Positions 1 to 13,039 of a DNA stretch of 64,000 nt are shown here, one piece after another. Source of the DNA: Serinus canaria (Eukaryota > Chordata > Aves > Passeriformes > Fringillidae); assembly GCF_022539315.1 (NCBI RefSeq), contig NC_066323.1, forward strand, positions 15,861,719-15,925,718, written 5' to 3'. The position numbers were made by a program, and so were the translations under genes. Below the pieces are notes generated by a model. That model was given only the letters and a program-made list of their open reading frames with translations. It had not been told where the DNA came from and ran no database searches. How positions within the stretch are numbered: the first letter of the stretch is position 1; every line of letters starts with the position of its first letter.

Positions 1-1704
1 TTGATCACTTCAGGGTTTAACACAGTGCAATGAGGTGAGCTTGCTCTTCAAAGGCAGCCTGGTTAGAGATGTCATCAATACCATCTCTTGCTATGACCTA
101 GAAAGTGACATTTCAAATGCTATTTTGCATGGCTCCAGGCCCCAGAGCCCACGGCATAACAAACAGGTGCTCCTCAGAGCTCTCTTCCTCCTCCCACAGA
201 CCACAGACCACATCATCAAGTGTATGGAAGTGGATCTGTCGTGCAATGAACTGGAAGCTCTGCACTGGGGTTAGCAGCAAACATTTTCCACTCATCTGAA
301 CATACCCTGGAATTGGAAACAGAGACCAAGGAGGCCTCCTTCAATCCAATTTGCTTACAACTCATCTTCATCTCTCTGATGATGCTTAACTGTAGGGTTT
401 AGGAGATAAAGCTTATAATTTTCTGGCCCATTTAGTATCAGAAGAGGTGAACAGCCAGAAAGAATTCAGACTGTGAAATCAAATAATGAAATAAGGTTGA
501 GATGTCTGATAAAAAAGGAATATGATTGAGTATCTCTAATTACAAATACACACATATAATGACATATCAACTAGTTATTTGTCTGAATAGGTCCCTGAAA
601 GCTAGAAGAATGAAAAATTGAATAAATTGAATAAACACAGGTGAGGGGGTGGGAGTGTGTTTTCTACAGCCCATGATAACATTCATTATGTCCCTCTGTG
701 GCATTGCCATCACATGTGGCTCCTACATACCCAAATGTTTGTGTACACTCAGCTGTGTGGGGACCATGCACAGATTTGTACAACACAAGTGTAGTCCTGG
801 TTCTCTTTGTGCTTTATGCTGCATTTTGTGCCCTACACTTTGAACTTTCTTTTTTAGCTAAATTGGTGCCTCAGAAATCTTCTGGAGCTCTTGGAAAGGG
901 CAGAGTTTTTAAGCAACTGCATCCTATGCACTTGTGAGATGTGTGTATGCATGGAGACAATCTGAAAAGAGATGGTTTTGTACTCTACTGCAGAGGGATG
1001 TCCCCAAGGAAACAAAGCAAATCAAAGACACCAACAGCCAAGAAATCAAGAGCAAAATAAACCAGTCTTTGAGTAGTTCTAGCACTCTATGAGTGCTCAA
1101 GACAGAGGAAGAACTGCCATGGGAAACTGTGTGCAGCTAGCTTCCCTGTGCCCACTCCTGAGAGAACAGGAGTCAAAATCTAAACATAGTAAAAGCTGAA
1201 AAACTATGTATGAGATGAACCTAGAACACAGAGGCACTGCTCTAGAACTTTCTTTCTCCCCTACCCCTTTCTTCCCCAATTTTATACCAAAGAGAAAAAT
1301 ATTTAAATTAGTTTTAAATTGGGTATAATATCTAGTAGGCAAGTCAGCTATGCAGTAGTGTTACCACAAAGCTCCCTATGAGCAGGCTCCACTTCTGTGC
1401 ACTGCACCACAGAAATGATCAACCTGTCCTTGCCAGGTTGCTCAGCTAAAGGTAAATTGAGAAAAGGGAAAGAAAGGTAAGAGCCATGTCTGGAATCTTC
1501 TGCAGATCCAGGTGACTTGCTGGAGGCCGTGAAAATGTTAGGTAAAATGAAAGGTAAAAGGCTACTTTGAAGAGCAGGTTCTTCTGTTTCCATAGAAAAG
1601 CAAAAAAGGACATTTACCAGTTTGCCTCCTTATGATTAGCTGCAGAAGACAATCAAACCTCACACAGAGCTGTGATAATGCTCAATGACCCTGGTTAGGA
1701 GATG
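1..1704. other. Unique non-coding stretch
   Basis: I see no gene, recognisable repeat family or RNA gene here. Stop-free frames are at most about 80 codons, overlap on both strands and show no protein motif. CpGs are scarce, as expected for methylated vertebrate non-coding DNA. Confidence 0.7.
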
Positions 1705-1812
1705 GTTTTTTTGTTTGTTTGGGGGTTTGTTTGTTTTGTTTTGCGGATTGGTTTGTTTGTTTTTGTTTTGTTTTGGGGGTGTTTGTTTTTTAGTTTTCTT
1801 TTTTTTAGTTTA
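1705..1812. repeat. TTTG/TTTTG-rich low-complexity tract
   Basis: About 105 bases made almost entirely of T and G, built from TTTG and TTTTG units with short G runs (ggggg near 1721 and 1777) and ending in T runs. It is a degenerate simple repeat. No target-site duplication or adjoining element was seen, so I cannot tell whether it began as the oligo(T) tail of a minus-strand retrocopy. Confidence 0.85.
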
Positions 1813-2465
1813 TTGCTGAGTCTCTCAGCTGAAACTCCAGCTTTTTAATGAACTACCAATGGCAAATTGCATATTACACCCATCCACCCCCAACATTTGA
1901 ACATAAGGAAATTTGCAAAGGGAAAGGAGAAATGGAGTTTTCTGTTTCAATGGACCAAAGGTATTGGAATATTGATGTTGCACATGGGAATTGAGCCTAT
2001 GTTTTACATTACAGTCAAGCATTCCTGTAGCTTCAGACAAATAAATAAAGGCTGCTGAGAGAATGTTCAGTTACTGTCTAACAGTGGTAGGTTCAGCCTG
2101 TAGGAGCACAGAAACATTCCCCATACCACCTGAAACAGGTTTATAGCCTTGGAAAAGAACACTGTCACGGATTGTGCAGCTTGGCAGATTATTCATGACT
2201 CAGTCACTGCATACAGAGCATTGGCTTCTGCTGCATCTGAGGGTGCTTGACATCTCTTAAAGTCATGCCAAAAGTATTGCAAGTTAGCCTCTCAGAAAAC
2301 AAGGTACATTAAGTTAGAGACCATATCTGAAAACTTCAGTTGATTTGCTTCACATGAACTTGAATTGAACCTCAACCTTACAAAACAAGGCATATTAAAA
2401 CATAAAGACAGCTGAATGGTAACCATGACAACACTACTTCGAAAAAACCCATAGGTATGGCCAAC

Positions 2466-2468
<3 letters not shown>
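1813..2468. other. Unique non-coding stretch
   Basis: Nothing recognisable: AT-rich sequence with only short overlapping frames on both strands and no splice-bounded open frame. Confidence 0.65.

Positions 2469-2520
<52 letters not shown>
2469..2520. repeat. (TA)26 microsatellite
   Basis: An uninterrupted run of 26 TA dinucleotides (52 bases), read directly from the sequence. Perfect TA repeats this long usually vary in length between individuals and can extrude cruciforms or stall polymerases. The minus-strand frame through it encodes only alternating Ile/Tyr and is not a gene. Confidence 0.97.
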
Positions 2521-2521
<1 letters not shown>

Positions 2522-5500
2522 TGCAAGGGATAATGCATTCTTTTGTACACTTATTAATACCAGTTCATGCTGTGTGCTTGGCTTTTCCTGGACAAAACTG
2601 TAAGTTACACAGGAATGTCCAGATATTAATTTACCTTTGATGTTTTTCGCTGCTCTGATAAGGCCCATGCAAAATGAAATTAGTCAAAATGTTCCAAGTT
2701 TTAGGCTTGGGTGCAATATGGTCTCAAAATATTGCCTTAATTTTAAAAGTCTATCTTGAGGCAAAATCTGTGCTGCAGCTATGTATGGCATTCCACTGAG
2801 CCATAATATTAGTTGTAACATTTTAATTTCTTTTATTTTTTCATTGTGACAAAAAGAGAGACTTTCCTTCATTGCTGTATTTTAGGAAGATGAATACCAA
2901 TTTTTTGAATAGATTATTATGTTAAATGAACCTTTATTCCATCTAGATGTCTGTTATTTTTCAGTCTTTGAACTAAAGGACGATTCTTTAATTTGGGCTT
3001 TTGTCAGCACTGATGTAAAGTGCTTTATGTCTCATTTTTATAACCCATTTCATCCCAAATGGGGTGCATTTTTAATCCCCTTTTCTCTAACTAAATAGAG
3101 GAATGCAGCCCTTTCCATCAGTTTGGAGAGGAATATGTTTAGTTTATTTTCAAATACCCTGCCAAGCGACATTTTCCTAAATGAGTATTTTCTAATCTGT
3201 AAATAGTATCACAAATACTTTTGCTGCCTGCACATTCTTCCAGTGAAAGGTTGTATAGAACAGTCACTGCATTCTGCATGTCCTGTGGGACTGTGTGAGG
3301 AGCTACACACTCCCCTTTCACACAGTGAACAAAAGCTAAATTCTTGCCTTTTTTATTTCTTTCTTTTCCTTAGGTCTGAAATGCTAAAACTATAAGTGCA
3401 ATCCTGAGGGCTGAATACTGATGCTCAGACCTTCTTGGGTGGTATCAGGGTAAGGCCTGTTGCAGGTCTGTGATTCATCTGCCATCTCTTCTTTTGCAAT
3501 TACATTGCTTTTCTGACCTGTTATATATTTACTTCATAGCATAGATACAGTGTTTACTACTTCTTTGGAGACATAGTGAATTGCAAACACAATGTCCTTT
3601 TCTCCAACAAGACTACAGCATAAATACTTCAGTTGCTGTCAACCAGGAGCACTACACATATGTATTTTTATGCATTTTTATATGTGTATATATTTTTATA
3701 GATATTTAAAATGTAGAACATTGACAATGTCCTAACTTAGCCCATTAACAAGTTGGGCACGTGTCTTTGGCATCAGCCACTTCTATTACACAGCACACAG
3801 CAGAAATAGCAAAGGCAGCCATAGAGTGCAAAAGTCTTGCACTATTAATGCAATATCATTCTTAGCTCATCTGTGACAAGCTACATTAAAGTTTTACTAA
3901 CTAAAACTGCAATCATACCTTTAATTCACTCTGTGCTTTGGAAACGAGACCTGGCTTGCATCTCGGCTGTCCTCAATAGCTGTGTCTGCAGTCTCAGAAC
4001 AGTGATTTGAGTGAGGTTTATCCATCCTGCAGGGAGAAACCTTAAATATAACCCAGTGTTTAATTTGTCTTGACTTTCCCTGTTGGCTTCTCCCAGGCTA
4101 AAGCCAGAGTGTAAACTGACACATAAGGAGTATGGATAAAATGGGTGCCAGGATTTGACTGTAAACTGCTGCCCAAATTAGCACAATGGTATAGTTACTA
4201 TTAAAACAAATTGCCCAGTGTTGTAAAGAGACCTCCAAAAGTTGAATTTGTAAAGCTCTGATGGTCTTAAGCACAGGGATTTACTTCTTGCCTTTTCAAA
4301 ATACAGAGCTTGAAAATGAAAATGTTCATTGCCCTTTCTACTTGCCTATTCCAGGGTTCATTTAGTTTAGATTTAATGAATTCTCAGATAAATGGTCTTG
4401 TATGTAAGCACCAGTTATGACTGACATCTGCAGTGATGGTGGCATCTACCTCCTGTTGAGATTTTTTGGTCTAAACTTTCCTTAGTGTGTGGAACCTGGT
4501 TCTCCCCTAGGGACAGCAGGAATATGTAATCCAAAACATCCCATCTCCATCTGGATGTTCCCCTCCTTTCTTCATCCAGCTCTTATTGCATGAATGCTAC
4601 TGTAAAGGTACCATGAGACAGTACTAAGGGCACAAATTCAGCTCATTAATTGTTCTAGGAATGAGAAATGAAAGAGCAGTGACACCCTGGAAGCATTAAA
4701 GACAGAAAAATCGTAGCATGAGCAATAAAACTCCGTCAATCCTCTTAGTGCAACCCTCCTCTGACATTTCATTCACCCTGGGTGCTGTTCTCAGGATATG
4801 GGCTCCCACCATGGCAGCAGCCCGTGCCTGCTGCTGGCACCATGTCCCCTGCCATCAGCTTCTGTGACCAATGCCCACTCAGCCATAGCACTGCTGCATC
4901 TTTGGGTATCACCTGCACTAAATGAAATAGCGGGCAAGGCCCTTCCATAGCTATCCTGTGCCATCCTTTCTTCTTTAGTGCAGTTGGCCCAAGAAAACTT
5001 GACACGGACAGCAAGGTTAGCTGGGACTGATGTTGCTGTGATGCTGTAAAATCTTTAGTGAAATGGGGTTTGTAGCTGCTAATACACCCTCTCTCCTCCC
5101 AGGCAAGACAGCACCACTCCACTGCACAACCAGTGCTGAGTTACCAGCCCAGCTGTGTGGGGCACTGCCATGCAAGGCTCTGTGCTGGGCTGTGCTGCTC
5201 ACAGTGCCACACTAACCTTTCTGGGACCTACTCTAGCCGGGCTTGTGCAAAAATCCCAGCTCTCTGCAGTAGGATTTAAATTCTGGTTTGTAGAGAATAT
5301 GGAGGAATGTTCTGTCTCAGAGTCTGCCGTGAAAAATTACTGCTTCCCCAAATGATTCAGGTCTTTAGGAGACAATCAACAAACTGACTTAATTTCTCCT
5401 GTAAACAGGAAAAACACATCCCTTACTACTGCAGAGGTTCCTAAATGAGGCGCAGCTGGATGGCTGCCAGTAAAGCCTTAGTATAGTAGTTGGCTGGGGA

Positions 5501-7160
5501 ACAAGGATGTCCTGGCAACCACATGTTTGTTAGTGAGGATGCTGCATAACTTTTAACAAATGGTTGTGAGCTAAGGCTGGGGGTGGGGGTGTGGTGAGGA
5601 GGAAGGTCTGCTTCCCAGAGATTTACACAGGAGCTGCTGCAGAGAAGGTAAGCACTCTCCATGGAAAGCAGTGCTAGAACAATGGAACCTTAGAGGTTTA
5701 AGGCTAAAGAGCCCTCATTTTGCAGGTGTACTTAACTCTTTCTTCTGTCTGCTTGAAGCTACAAATGTGACAAGGTGCCTCATCATCACAGGACAGATCC
5801 AAGGGAAGATTATACAGGCTCCTTTTGAAAATAACAAAAATTAAAGCTTACATAGAGAAAGGGTGAAAAAGCTGGGTCATGGACTGTGATTGATTTGGGC
5901 TGCAGTAACATATGCTTGATCCCTGATTTACTTTTGTAGCTTCAATCTCTTCCTTTGTGTAAGTAAGTGTGCATCTGTACACTACTAGTTAAGGAATAGT
6001 TATGATTTTGACATAGGTACTGATGGTTTTTCTTGCTCTCCTAAAAAGCTAGGTCAGATCCCTTCTTGTACACTGAGAAAGAAAGGTAAGTTCTTTTCAA
6101 ACAATTGCTACCCATCATTTGTTGATCTTAGCCTGGGGCAAAGGTCTGGAGGGTAAAGGTTTTCCTGCTTTCATAAATCTAAACTTCTGAGGAAGATAGT
6201 GCACAGACAAGTCTCTCAGAGAAATCTGCAGAGTACCATAACAGTTGCAGCTATTAACTGAGGCCTTGCAAGCATGTTCCATAATTCTGCCTACTAATGA
6301 CAGCCCAAAGCCTACAGCAGCTCTTTGTGAGGGCAGGTGAATTCTGGTGACCTTGCACAAGTGTTCAGCAGGTGATTCCTCTTCCAAACCTTTGCACAAC
6401 AGGAATTGTCACTGCTAAGGAACAGATGTGTTTAACATCACAGAAAGCTCCAGTTCATTGAGCTGGGGAACAAACTCAGGGGCATACCTCATGTATTTCA
6501 CAAAGATGGTGTAAATCTTATTATTTGATAGTGTTAGGTAACATTTACAAAGTATTTTAAATTCCCAGAGAAATCATTATGAAGTTGTTGTAGACATTAT
6601 TATTCCTATTACTGTCAGGAACAATATTGTGTTTTATAATCTACACAAATGCTAATATTGTTTTGTTTCTTAAGAGTACTTATGTGCTTTACAAAATGTC
6701 GTGTATTGTTCTCTGTGTCCTCTGATCCACGGTAACTTCATAATGATATGAAACATTGACATTAGGGGATTGGTTTTTACTGTCTTTTTTTCATACAGAC
6801 TTCCATGGAGGATTTGCTAATGGTATATGTGTGTGTTTGAAATAAACCCTTTAATGCTAGGGGAGGAGATCAGTTTGACATGGAATTCAACAGCTGCTGT
6901 TTCTTTAAAGAGAAAAGGCCTGCTGGATTTAAGTGTGTTTGAGTATATCTGGTTAACTGAATAGTTTCCTCAAGGAAGTATTCATTCAGTCAATGTCCTG
7001 AAGGGTTAAGAAAACAGAAACCCATAGTGTTACTGAGTTGTTGTTATGTACGTTGCCAAGGGAACTGTAGCTGGAATGTTTAAATGTGTTGTTTCTCCCC
7101 AAACCCACAGGAGTGGAGCTTGAGTGTCTTGGTGTGCCCTAATCCTCACAATTAGTTTCT
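2521..7160. other. Unique non-coding stretch
   Basis: About 4.6 kb without a supportable gene. The longest frame is 117 codons on the minus strand (4769-5122); it lies in a slightly GC-richer patch and shows no recognisable domain. A short AT-rich patch with tatttttat-type motifs lies at 3661-3710. No avian repeat signature was noticed. Confidence 0.65.
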
Positions 7161-7183
7161 GTGTGGTGGTGGGGGGGGGTGGG
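7161..7183. repeat. G-rich low-complexity run
   Basis: GTGGTGG followed by a run of nine or more G and then TGGG. The run is short but could take part in G-quadruplex structure on the plus strand. No function is implied by position. Confidence 0.8.
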
Positions 7184-7796
7184 CTTATGGGGCTGATCAG
7201 ACTAAATACTTGTAGTGACACTGGGTAACATTCCCACCATGATGGACAGAGTGACTCTAACATCATACTCATCACTTAGGAGAGTCACAAACACAAGCAG
7301 AAAAAGGGGTATATTAAAAGTCACCCATTTGCTTCTCACTGAACCCTGTGGATTTCTTTTATGCATATTATAGGAATTCATGATCTCCATGGAGATGTCC
7401 TTAAAACTTTGGTAAGAGAAATCATGACAATGATTGATCTTGACTCAGATCTTTAGTATTGGTATTGTTTTGCCCCACATAGCATTTCATTTGCTTCACT
7501 GGTGTAAAGCAGGAGGAACCTTTGTTGCAAATGACCATTTCAACAGAACAGGCAAATTTTAACCTTGTTTCCATGTAAAGGCCAAGCTCTTGCACTGCAA
7601 CACGTCAGTCTGCAAAAAGTCTAATCAAGCACTTCTTATTGCCAGATAATTGCTGTAAGAAAAATACCTAAATGTATCTGTAGAGATTAGCTGTGCCATA
7701 GATATTTCAAGAACCTGGGAACAACCCTTCCAAAGCATTCCACTGGGCCATCACTCCCAAATGTTTAGCCTATTCTACCACCATGGCTTTTTCATA
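7184..7796. other. Unique non-coding stretch
   Basis: No gene, RNA gene or repeat family recognised. Confidence 0.6.
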
Positions 7797-7842
7797 GCAG
7801 CACTCAGTTGGCAGCACTCAGTTGGCTGGCAGCATTCAGCTG
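7797..7842. repeat. Short tandem repeat, 14-base unit, three copies
   Basis: Two perfect adjacent copies of gcagcactcagttg (7797-7810 and 7811-7824) are followed, after gctg, by a third copy with two changes, gcagcattcagctg (7829-7842). It is a small local duplication of the kind produced by replication slippage. Confidence 0.9.
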
Positions 7843-10800
7843 AGTCCAAAGTAGCTGAGCAGCATGCCATGTCTTGTTGAGTCAAACATTTTGCCAAGCA
7901 CAAACTGACCCACACTTTGACTGATTTATGTATTTCTTCTGGTATGTGGGAGGATTTGCATTTAGGGGAATGTTTCACTTTTTGCTTGTATCCGCTCCTA
8001 TCACTCAACATAAGGTTTTTAATATGGTCCTAGATAATTCTGTCTTAATATTCTTTGAACCAAGTCTAGTTGCAATACATGTGGAAAACACAGATTACCT
8101 TCTCCTTGCAGCTGCCCCTCAAGTGCAAATGCTCAAGGCACATTTTCTGAACACCTGAGAATTCTTAATCCTCCTAAGCAGGACCCACATCCTGAGGTGT
8201 AGACATCCTGAGACAGAGGAAGGTCTCCAGCTGGTCAGCATTGGGGCAGATTACACACCTTTTATCCACTAAAGTCATGTATATTGTTGTGATATTTCCT
8301 TTCTTGTTGTTCTTTTCTCAGTATGAAACCATTGATCTACAGGCCAAGGGGCCTTTCTTTCTGCATCCAGATAAAACAGTGAGCTTAGGCTTTGTCATGT
8401 CCTGGGGTCCTCATCCTCCAGTTGTCCTCACTGGGAGTCACCTGAACTGCAAAACATTGAGGAAGACTGGTTCACAATCAGGACTTCTACCAGTTGATTT
8501 CAAAACTTCTTTCAAGCTCTTAGATTTATAAAAGTTAGGAAAGTGGACACAGTGATAGAATCCTGGGGAGTCAATGCTTCCCTCAGTGCTCAGAGGCCAA
8601 GTGTCCTATTTCCACTAGGGTCAGAATGAGAGGACAGTGCTAAAGCTTGGGAATGCTGACACCACACATTTCCCAGCCGGGATGAAATCTTATGATTTAA
8701 AATAAAAGAACAAAGAAATAAAAGTCAAAGCTTGATCAGTGATTTCTATGTCTCTTTAAATCCATGACTTTTGACATTGTGATGCTAAGAGGGAAAACTC
8801 ACAAGCATTATTTTTTTTTGTTTATTCTATGATCTATTTTATGCTTTCTAAAACTCCTGCACAAGTTAGTTTGACCAGGCACTTCTGCACAGTTCTGAAA
8901 GTTTTATGTAGGGCAGCACTGAGGTGCATTGGCAGGAGCTGAATGTTGTTTGCCTACAATCTTGTTGGCTCAGGTTTGTACTTCATCACCCAGATATGCC
9001 TATGTTTTTATTTAAAATAGTCTCTTAGAAGTCTCTTTAGGTATTCTCAGGTCTTGTAAACTAAATGCAAAACAGAAGCTACGAGATGAGCTGAGTTCAC
9101 TATGTAAAAGACAAAGAGCCTATTAAAAACCCTATAAAAAGCAATGTAACCAAAGCCCTGGTTAACTCTTCTTCTCCTCAGAAGAGTTAATCCTGCAGTG
9201 GTGCTAAACTCCAGAGCTCTAATGATGGGGCACTCCTTACCTCTCTTCTCTTGCCATTTGCAACCACAAGGTGAGGATGAGCAAAAATCTGACTTTTCCC
9301 TTTTATTAGGTGTAGGAAACTTTTGTTTTGGCAGTGCTTCTTTTTGTCATTCACAGAGTTGTTTTTCTCTTGATTTTTTGGGCACTTTTTATTTCCTGTC
9401 AGAGTGTGGAGGAGAAAGCTGTTCTAGTCTGTAAGTTATGCACCCCTTACAGTGCCCCTTAGTTACACAGCACAAGGAAAAGAGAAACAGAATCCATGGC
9501 ACCATGCAGAAATGCTGCACTATATAGTTTGCCCTGGTTAAACATTTCCAGAAAGGGAAAAACACAACGCTGTGGAGCTCCTGAATGTCTTTTGGCCCTT
9601 GTGCTGAAGAGGTGAAGGCATTTAGGGTTAAACTGAAATGGTGCTGGATTCTGGGCAAATTGGTTTTCAGATCTGAGCTGCACAGACCAGAATTATTTCC
9701 TTTTCATATTACCATAACACTATCTCCTCCATACCTGAAATAAGTGGCAACTGGAGCCTTGAAAAGCAATACGCAACAGCTGTGTGAGAATTTAATTTGA
9801 CATGGACACATGCCCCCATCTTCCACCACCTTTTTTGATCTTTCTTCAAACAACTTATAATATCTACAAAATAGTGCTGAAAGTCTTGTATGTAAAGATT
9901 TTTTGGTAGTATATAATTCTGACATTTTTGCTTTGTCTTCTCCACATGCAGGGAGATGTCGAATTGGAAAAGAAAAAATGGTTATTTACATTTTTCAAAG
10001 CCTGCAAGAGAGAAGAGTTGCATTTTTGGATTGAGTTTGGGATTGTCTCACTTTCTCTTCAGCACTTATCTTGTAATTCACTTTATCTTGCTCTAAAATG
10101 TTTTGGTGAGGGAACATGGGCATTGAATCTAATCAACTCCTTAGAGCTGCTGGGGTTTTCCAAATTCTCCCTCACTGCATTCATGGCTAGTGGTGCCTAA
10201 TGACAGAATGGATCAAACCATTAGTCTTAAAAAGCAGCTTACATGAAATTTCAATGTGCACCTGTAATTTGTGAATCTTGTATTAGCTGCTTCTTCTTTG
10301 CTGCTAATATTTGAACCTTGCACATTCCCACATTCCTATGCATATGTTTTAAAGATGCAAGATCAAACCCTTTATCTGTTTATACTTATGCCTGTCCTTA
10401 AAGCATGTAGACTTTCAAGCTGCTAGGACTGCTCAAAGCTAACTTTGCCTATCAGAGGCTGAGTCCATGCAAAATGCTGGATGGTAGAGCAGGTTCTGGT
10501 TGTGCTCAAAATCAGCTGTGAGTGGGAGACAACAGGATTTTAACAATGTAAACAAGAAAAAAAGAGTATATCCATTAAAAGAGTACATTGGAATTACATG
10601 GTAGAGGAGAATAAGTTTCCACAGCAAATGTACTATTAACAAACAGAAAAGATCTTGCTGATTTGTAAATAATACTATTGTAAACTCTGAATTATGGTTT
10701 ATCTGCTGTTTTACCTATTAATAATTTTCTATTATGTTCAATTAATTAGTTATTGGAAAAACACCGAGGCCAGCAATTGTACAATGAATCAAACCTTTCA

Positions 10801-12774
10801 GCACAGTCCGATGCTGGGGACGCTGGCACACATCTGCCTTTTCTGCCAACAAAACAACAACCCCAGCAGAACCATGGCCTTTAGTTAGCCCCTGCATTTT
10901 TACACTAGGATTTGTTCAGTTGATATAAAATGGTAACTCAGGCAGTCCAAGTCAACACTACAGGGGGCCTCTATAGGGGAAAACACAGCCCCTAAACAGG
11001 CTTCCAGAGTCCCCCCCTCAGGTTCCAAGAATGCGGTTTTAACCATCCCTAAGACGAACCCCCCACCAACTTTTACAGAGGCCACCCTCTGCTCACAAAA
11101 CCTAGTCCCTTCCCTCAAGGCATTCAGGATCCTTTGAAATGGAAAATTTATGCTGTACTGAAATAGTTCATACTATAATAAACAACTAGTGCCATCATTC
11201 TGCTGGTATTCAGAGTGCAATTAAACCTGAACCTCATGTGAAGACTCCATTTGGGGTGGAAGGTGGTGGGGTGGGGAGGACAGGCTGCTCACCCCAAGAG
11301 TCTTTCCTTCTGCAGCAGGTTTTACTGCTTTCCTCCTCACCTCTGCAGTGAACAGCCCCCTTCTCCCTCCCCACATATACATGAGGCATGGGGGCTTGTG
11401 GGGGATTATATAACTTACAGGTCAATTTGTTGTTTGGGCATGTGGTATGTTGGCTGAAGCTGTTTGTTTGCTTAAGTTCTCAGAGTTCAATGAGGTCATT
11501 TTCTCATCTTCCCTGTGTTTTCTGTATTTTCCACAGACCTGCCAGCCTCGAACAACACCCTCTTTCTTCACATTAGAAATGGAAACACGTCCTCTGCAGG
11601 AATTTTCCACTTAATAGCTCCTGCTTTCCTACCGGGGGCCTCAGTGCACCACCACTGCAATGCTGTATTTCTTTCCACTGCAGTTTGACATTTTGCAGCC
11701 AGAACAACGAACGGCATTCACTCCATCCTGATTTTGAAAAACATATCTCTGTAGGCCCACAGAATGCACCCAGTGCAGCAATCACCAGGGGAAAATGGCA
11801 AAGGTATTTAAACATCATTATATGTCACTGACATATGACATTGTCTGGTAAAAATGCTCTTTTATACAGTTGCTTTTCCTTACTCCCTGTTCCTCCCCCC
11901 TCCAACCCTTTATAGACACACACATACCGATACCAAACCTCTGCCCTGCTCTCCCATCACCAGCCACTCTCTTGTTCTACACTCTGTTATAATTGTTTGC
12001 CTTTGTGAATTATTTCCTTTGCATAATATTTGCAAACTGTGTCTCAGGTCCTGACACTGTGAGGAGCAGAAAAGCACATTGCAGATAATCTGAGCAGTAA
12101 ACAAGGAGCCTGCTTTAAAATGTGCTGAGTGACCTGTCTGAAGGCAGCAATATTTGCAGATTGTTTACTGCTGAGATGCAGTGATGTTGCTGAAATGCAG
12201 CAGCTTGAAGATCGGAGCAAAATGGGATCTCAGACGTTCGGTCAAGCACAACCTGTAATTTTTTTGTTTATTGTTTGTGTTCTGCTTTTTTAAAAGTTAG
12301 AGCTGTATTATAAATTATTAAAAGCTATTTTCTAACAATCCCTTTGCTGTGTCTATGAAAAAAAAAACCTTTACAGGGGGAGAAATGAATGGAAGTAAAC
12401 ATGTTTATAGCTAGAAGGAAGGTTTCCCCTGTCTGCGCAGTGGTAGAGTCTCAGACAGCAAGGTCCCAGTAGGTCAGACTGGCACATTGAATTGCGTATC
12501 AAATGAAACTGGTATTCTGGAAAAGGGGTGGAAAGAGGAAGAGGGGTGTTAGTGAGGAGGTTGCTCAGGCCAGGAGGGTGGGCCACTGAAAAACAACAAG
12601 TTAAAAAATAGGATTGATGATTTGCAGGACACCTAGGGTATTTCTTTCAGGGGGTATTACTTCCACTTTTAACCAGGAACAAGAGCTAGAAGAAAAAAAA
12701 GCGGCAGGAGCTGACAGCTTTGTGCTGATCAAAGGGACAGAGCATTGAATGCCTTCTTTTGCTAGCTATTTATT
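7843..12774. other. Unique non-coding stretch
   Basis: About 4.9 kb with no recognisable gene or repeat. Frames up to 96 codons (such as 8241-8531 on plus) have no recognisable domain. The segment near 12100-12320 has ordinary complexity and no repeat signature. It could be conserved non-coding sequence, but that cannot be judged from one genome. Confidence 0.6.
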
Positions 12775-13039
12775 AGAGAGAGAGAGAAGGGTTCCTTTGC
12801 CATTCTACTTAGGAGAGAAGGGATTAAAGATCAAAAAAAAAAAAGGAGGGGGACCGGCATGAGCTCTTTGTTCAGAAAATATTTCCCTCTTTTTTTTTTT
12901 TTATGGTGTGCCATGCTGTCCACTACAAGACAAAAACACCATTTCTTTTTATAGCACTACTCCCTTTCTTTTCTCACTGACCAAAATTTATAGTGATAAA
13001 CAGTTCCAGTAGCTTTTTTTTTTTTTTTTTTTTTTTTTT
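12775..13039. repeat. Cluster of (AG)n, poly-A and poly-T tracts
   Basis: A short (AG)n run at 12775-12787 is followed by A12 at 12833-12844, T13 at 12890-12902 and a perfect T26 at 13014-13039. The T26 run is the longest homopolymer I saw. It could be the tail of an old minus-strand retrocopy or plain slippage. No target-site duplication or homologous body was identified. Confidence 0.9.

Noticed and set aside
7797..7842. Possible CRISPR-like repeat array
   Set aside because: The 14-base units are directly adjacent without spacers and the sequence is a vertebrate genome; this is a slippage repeat.
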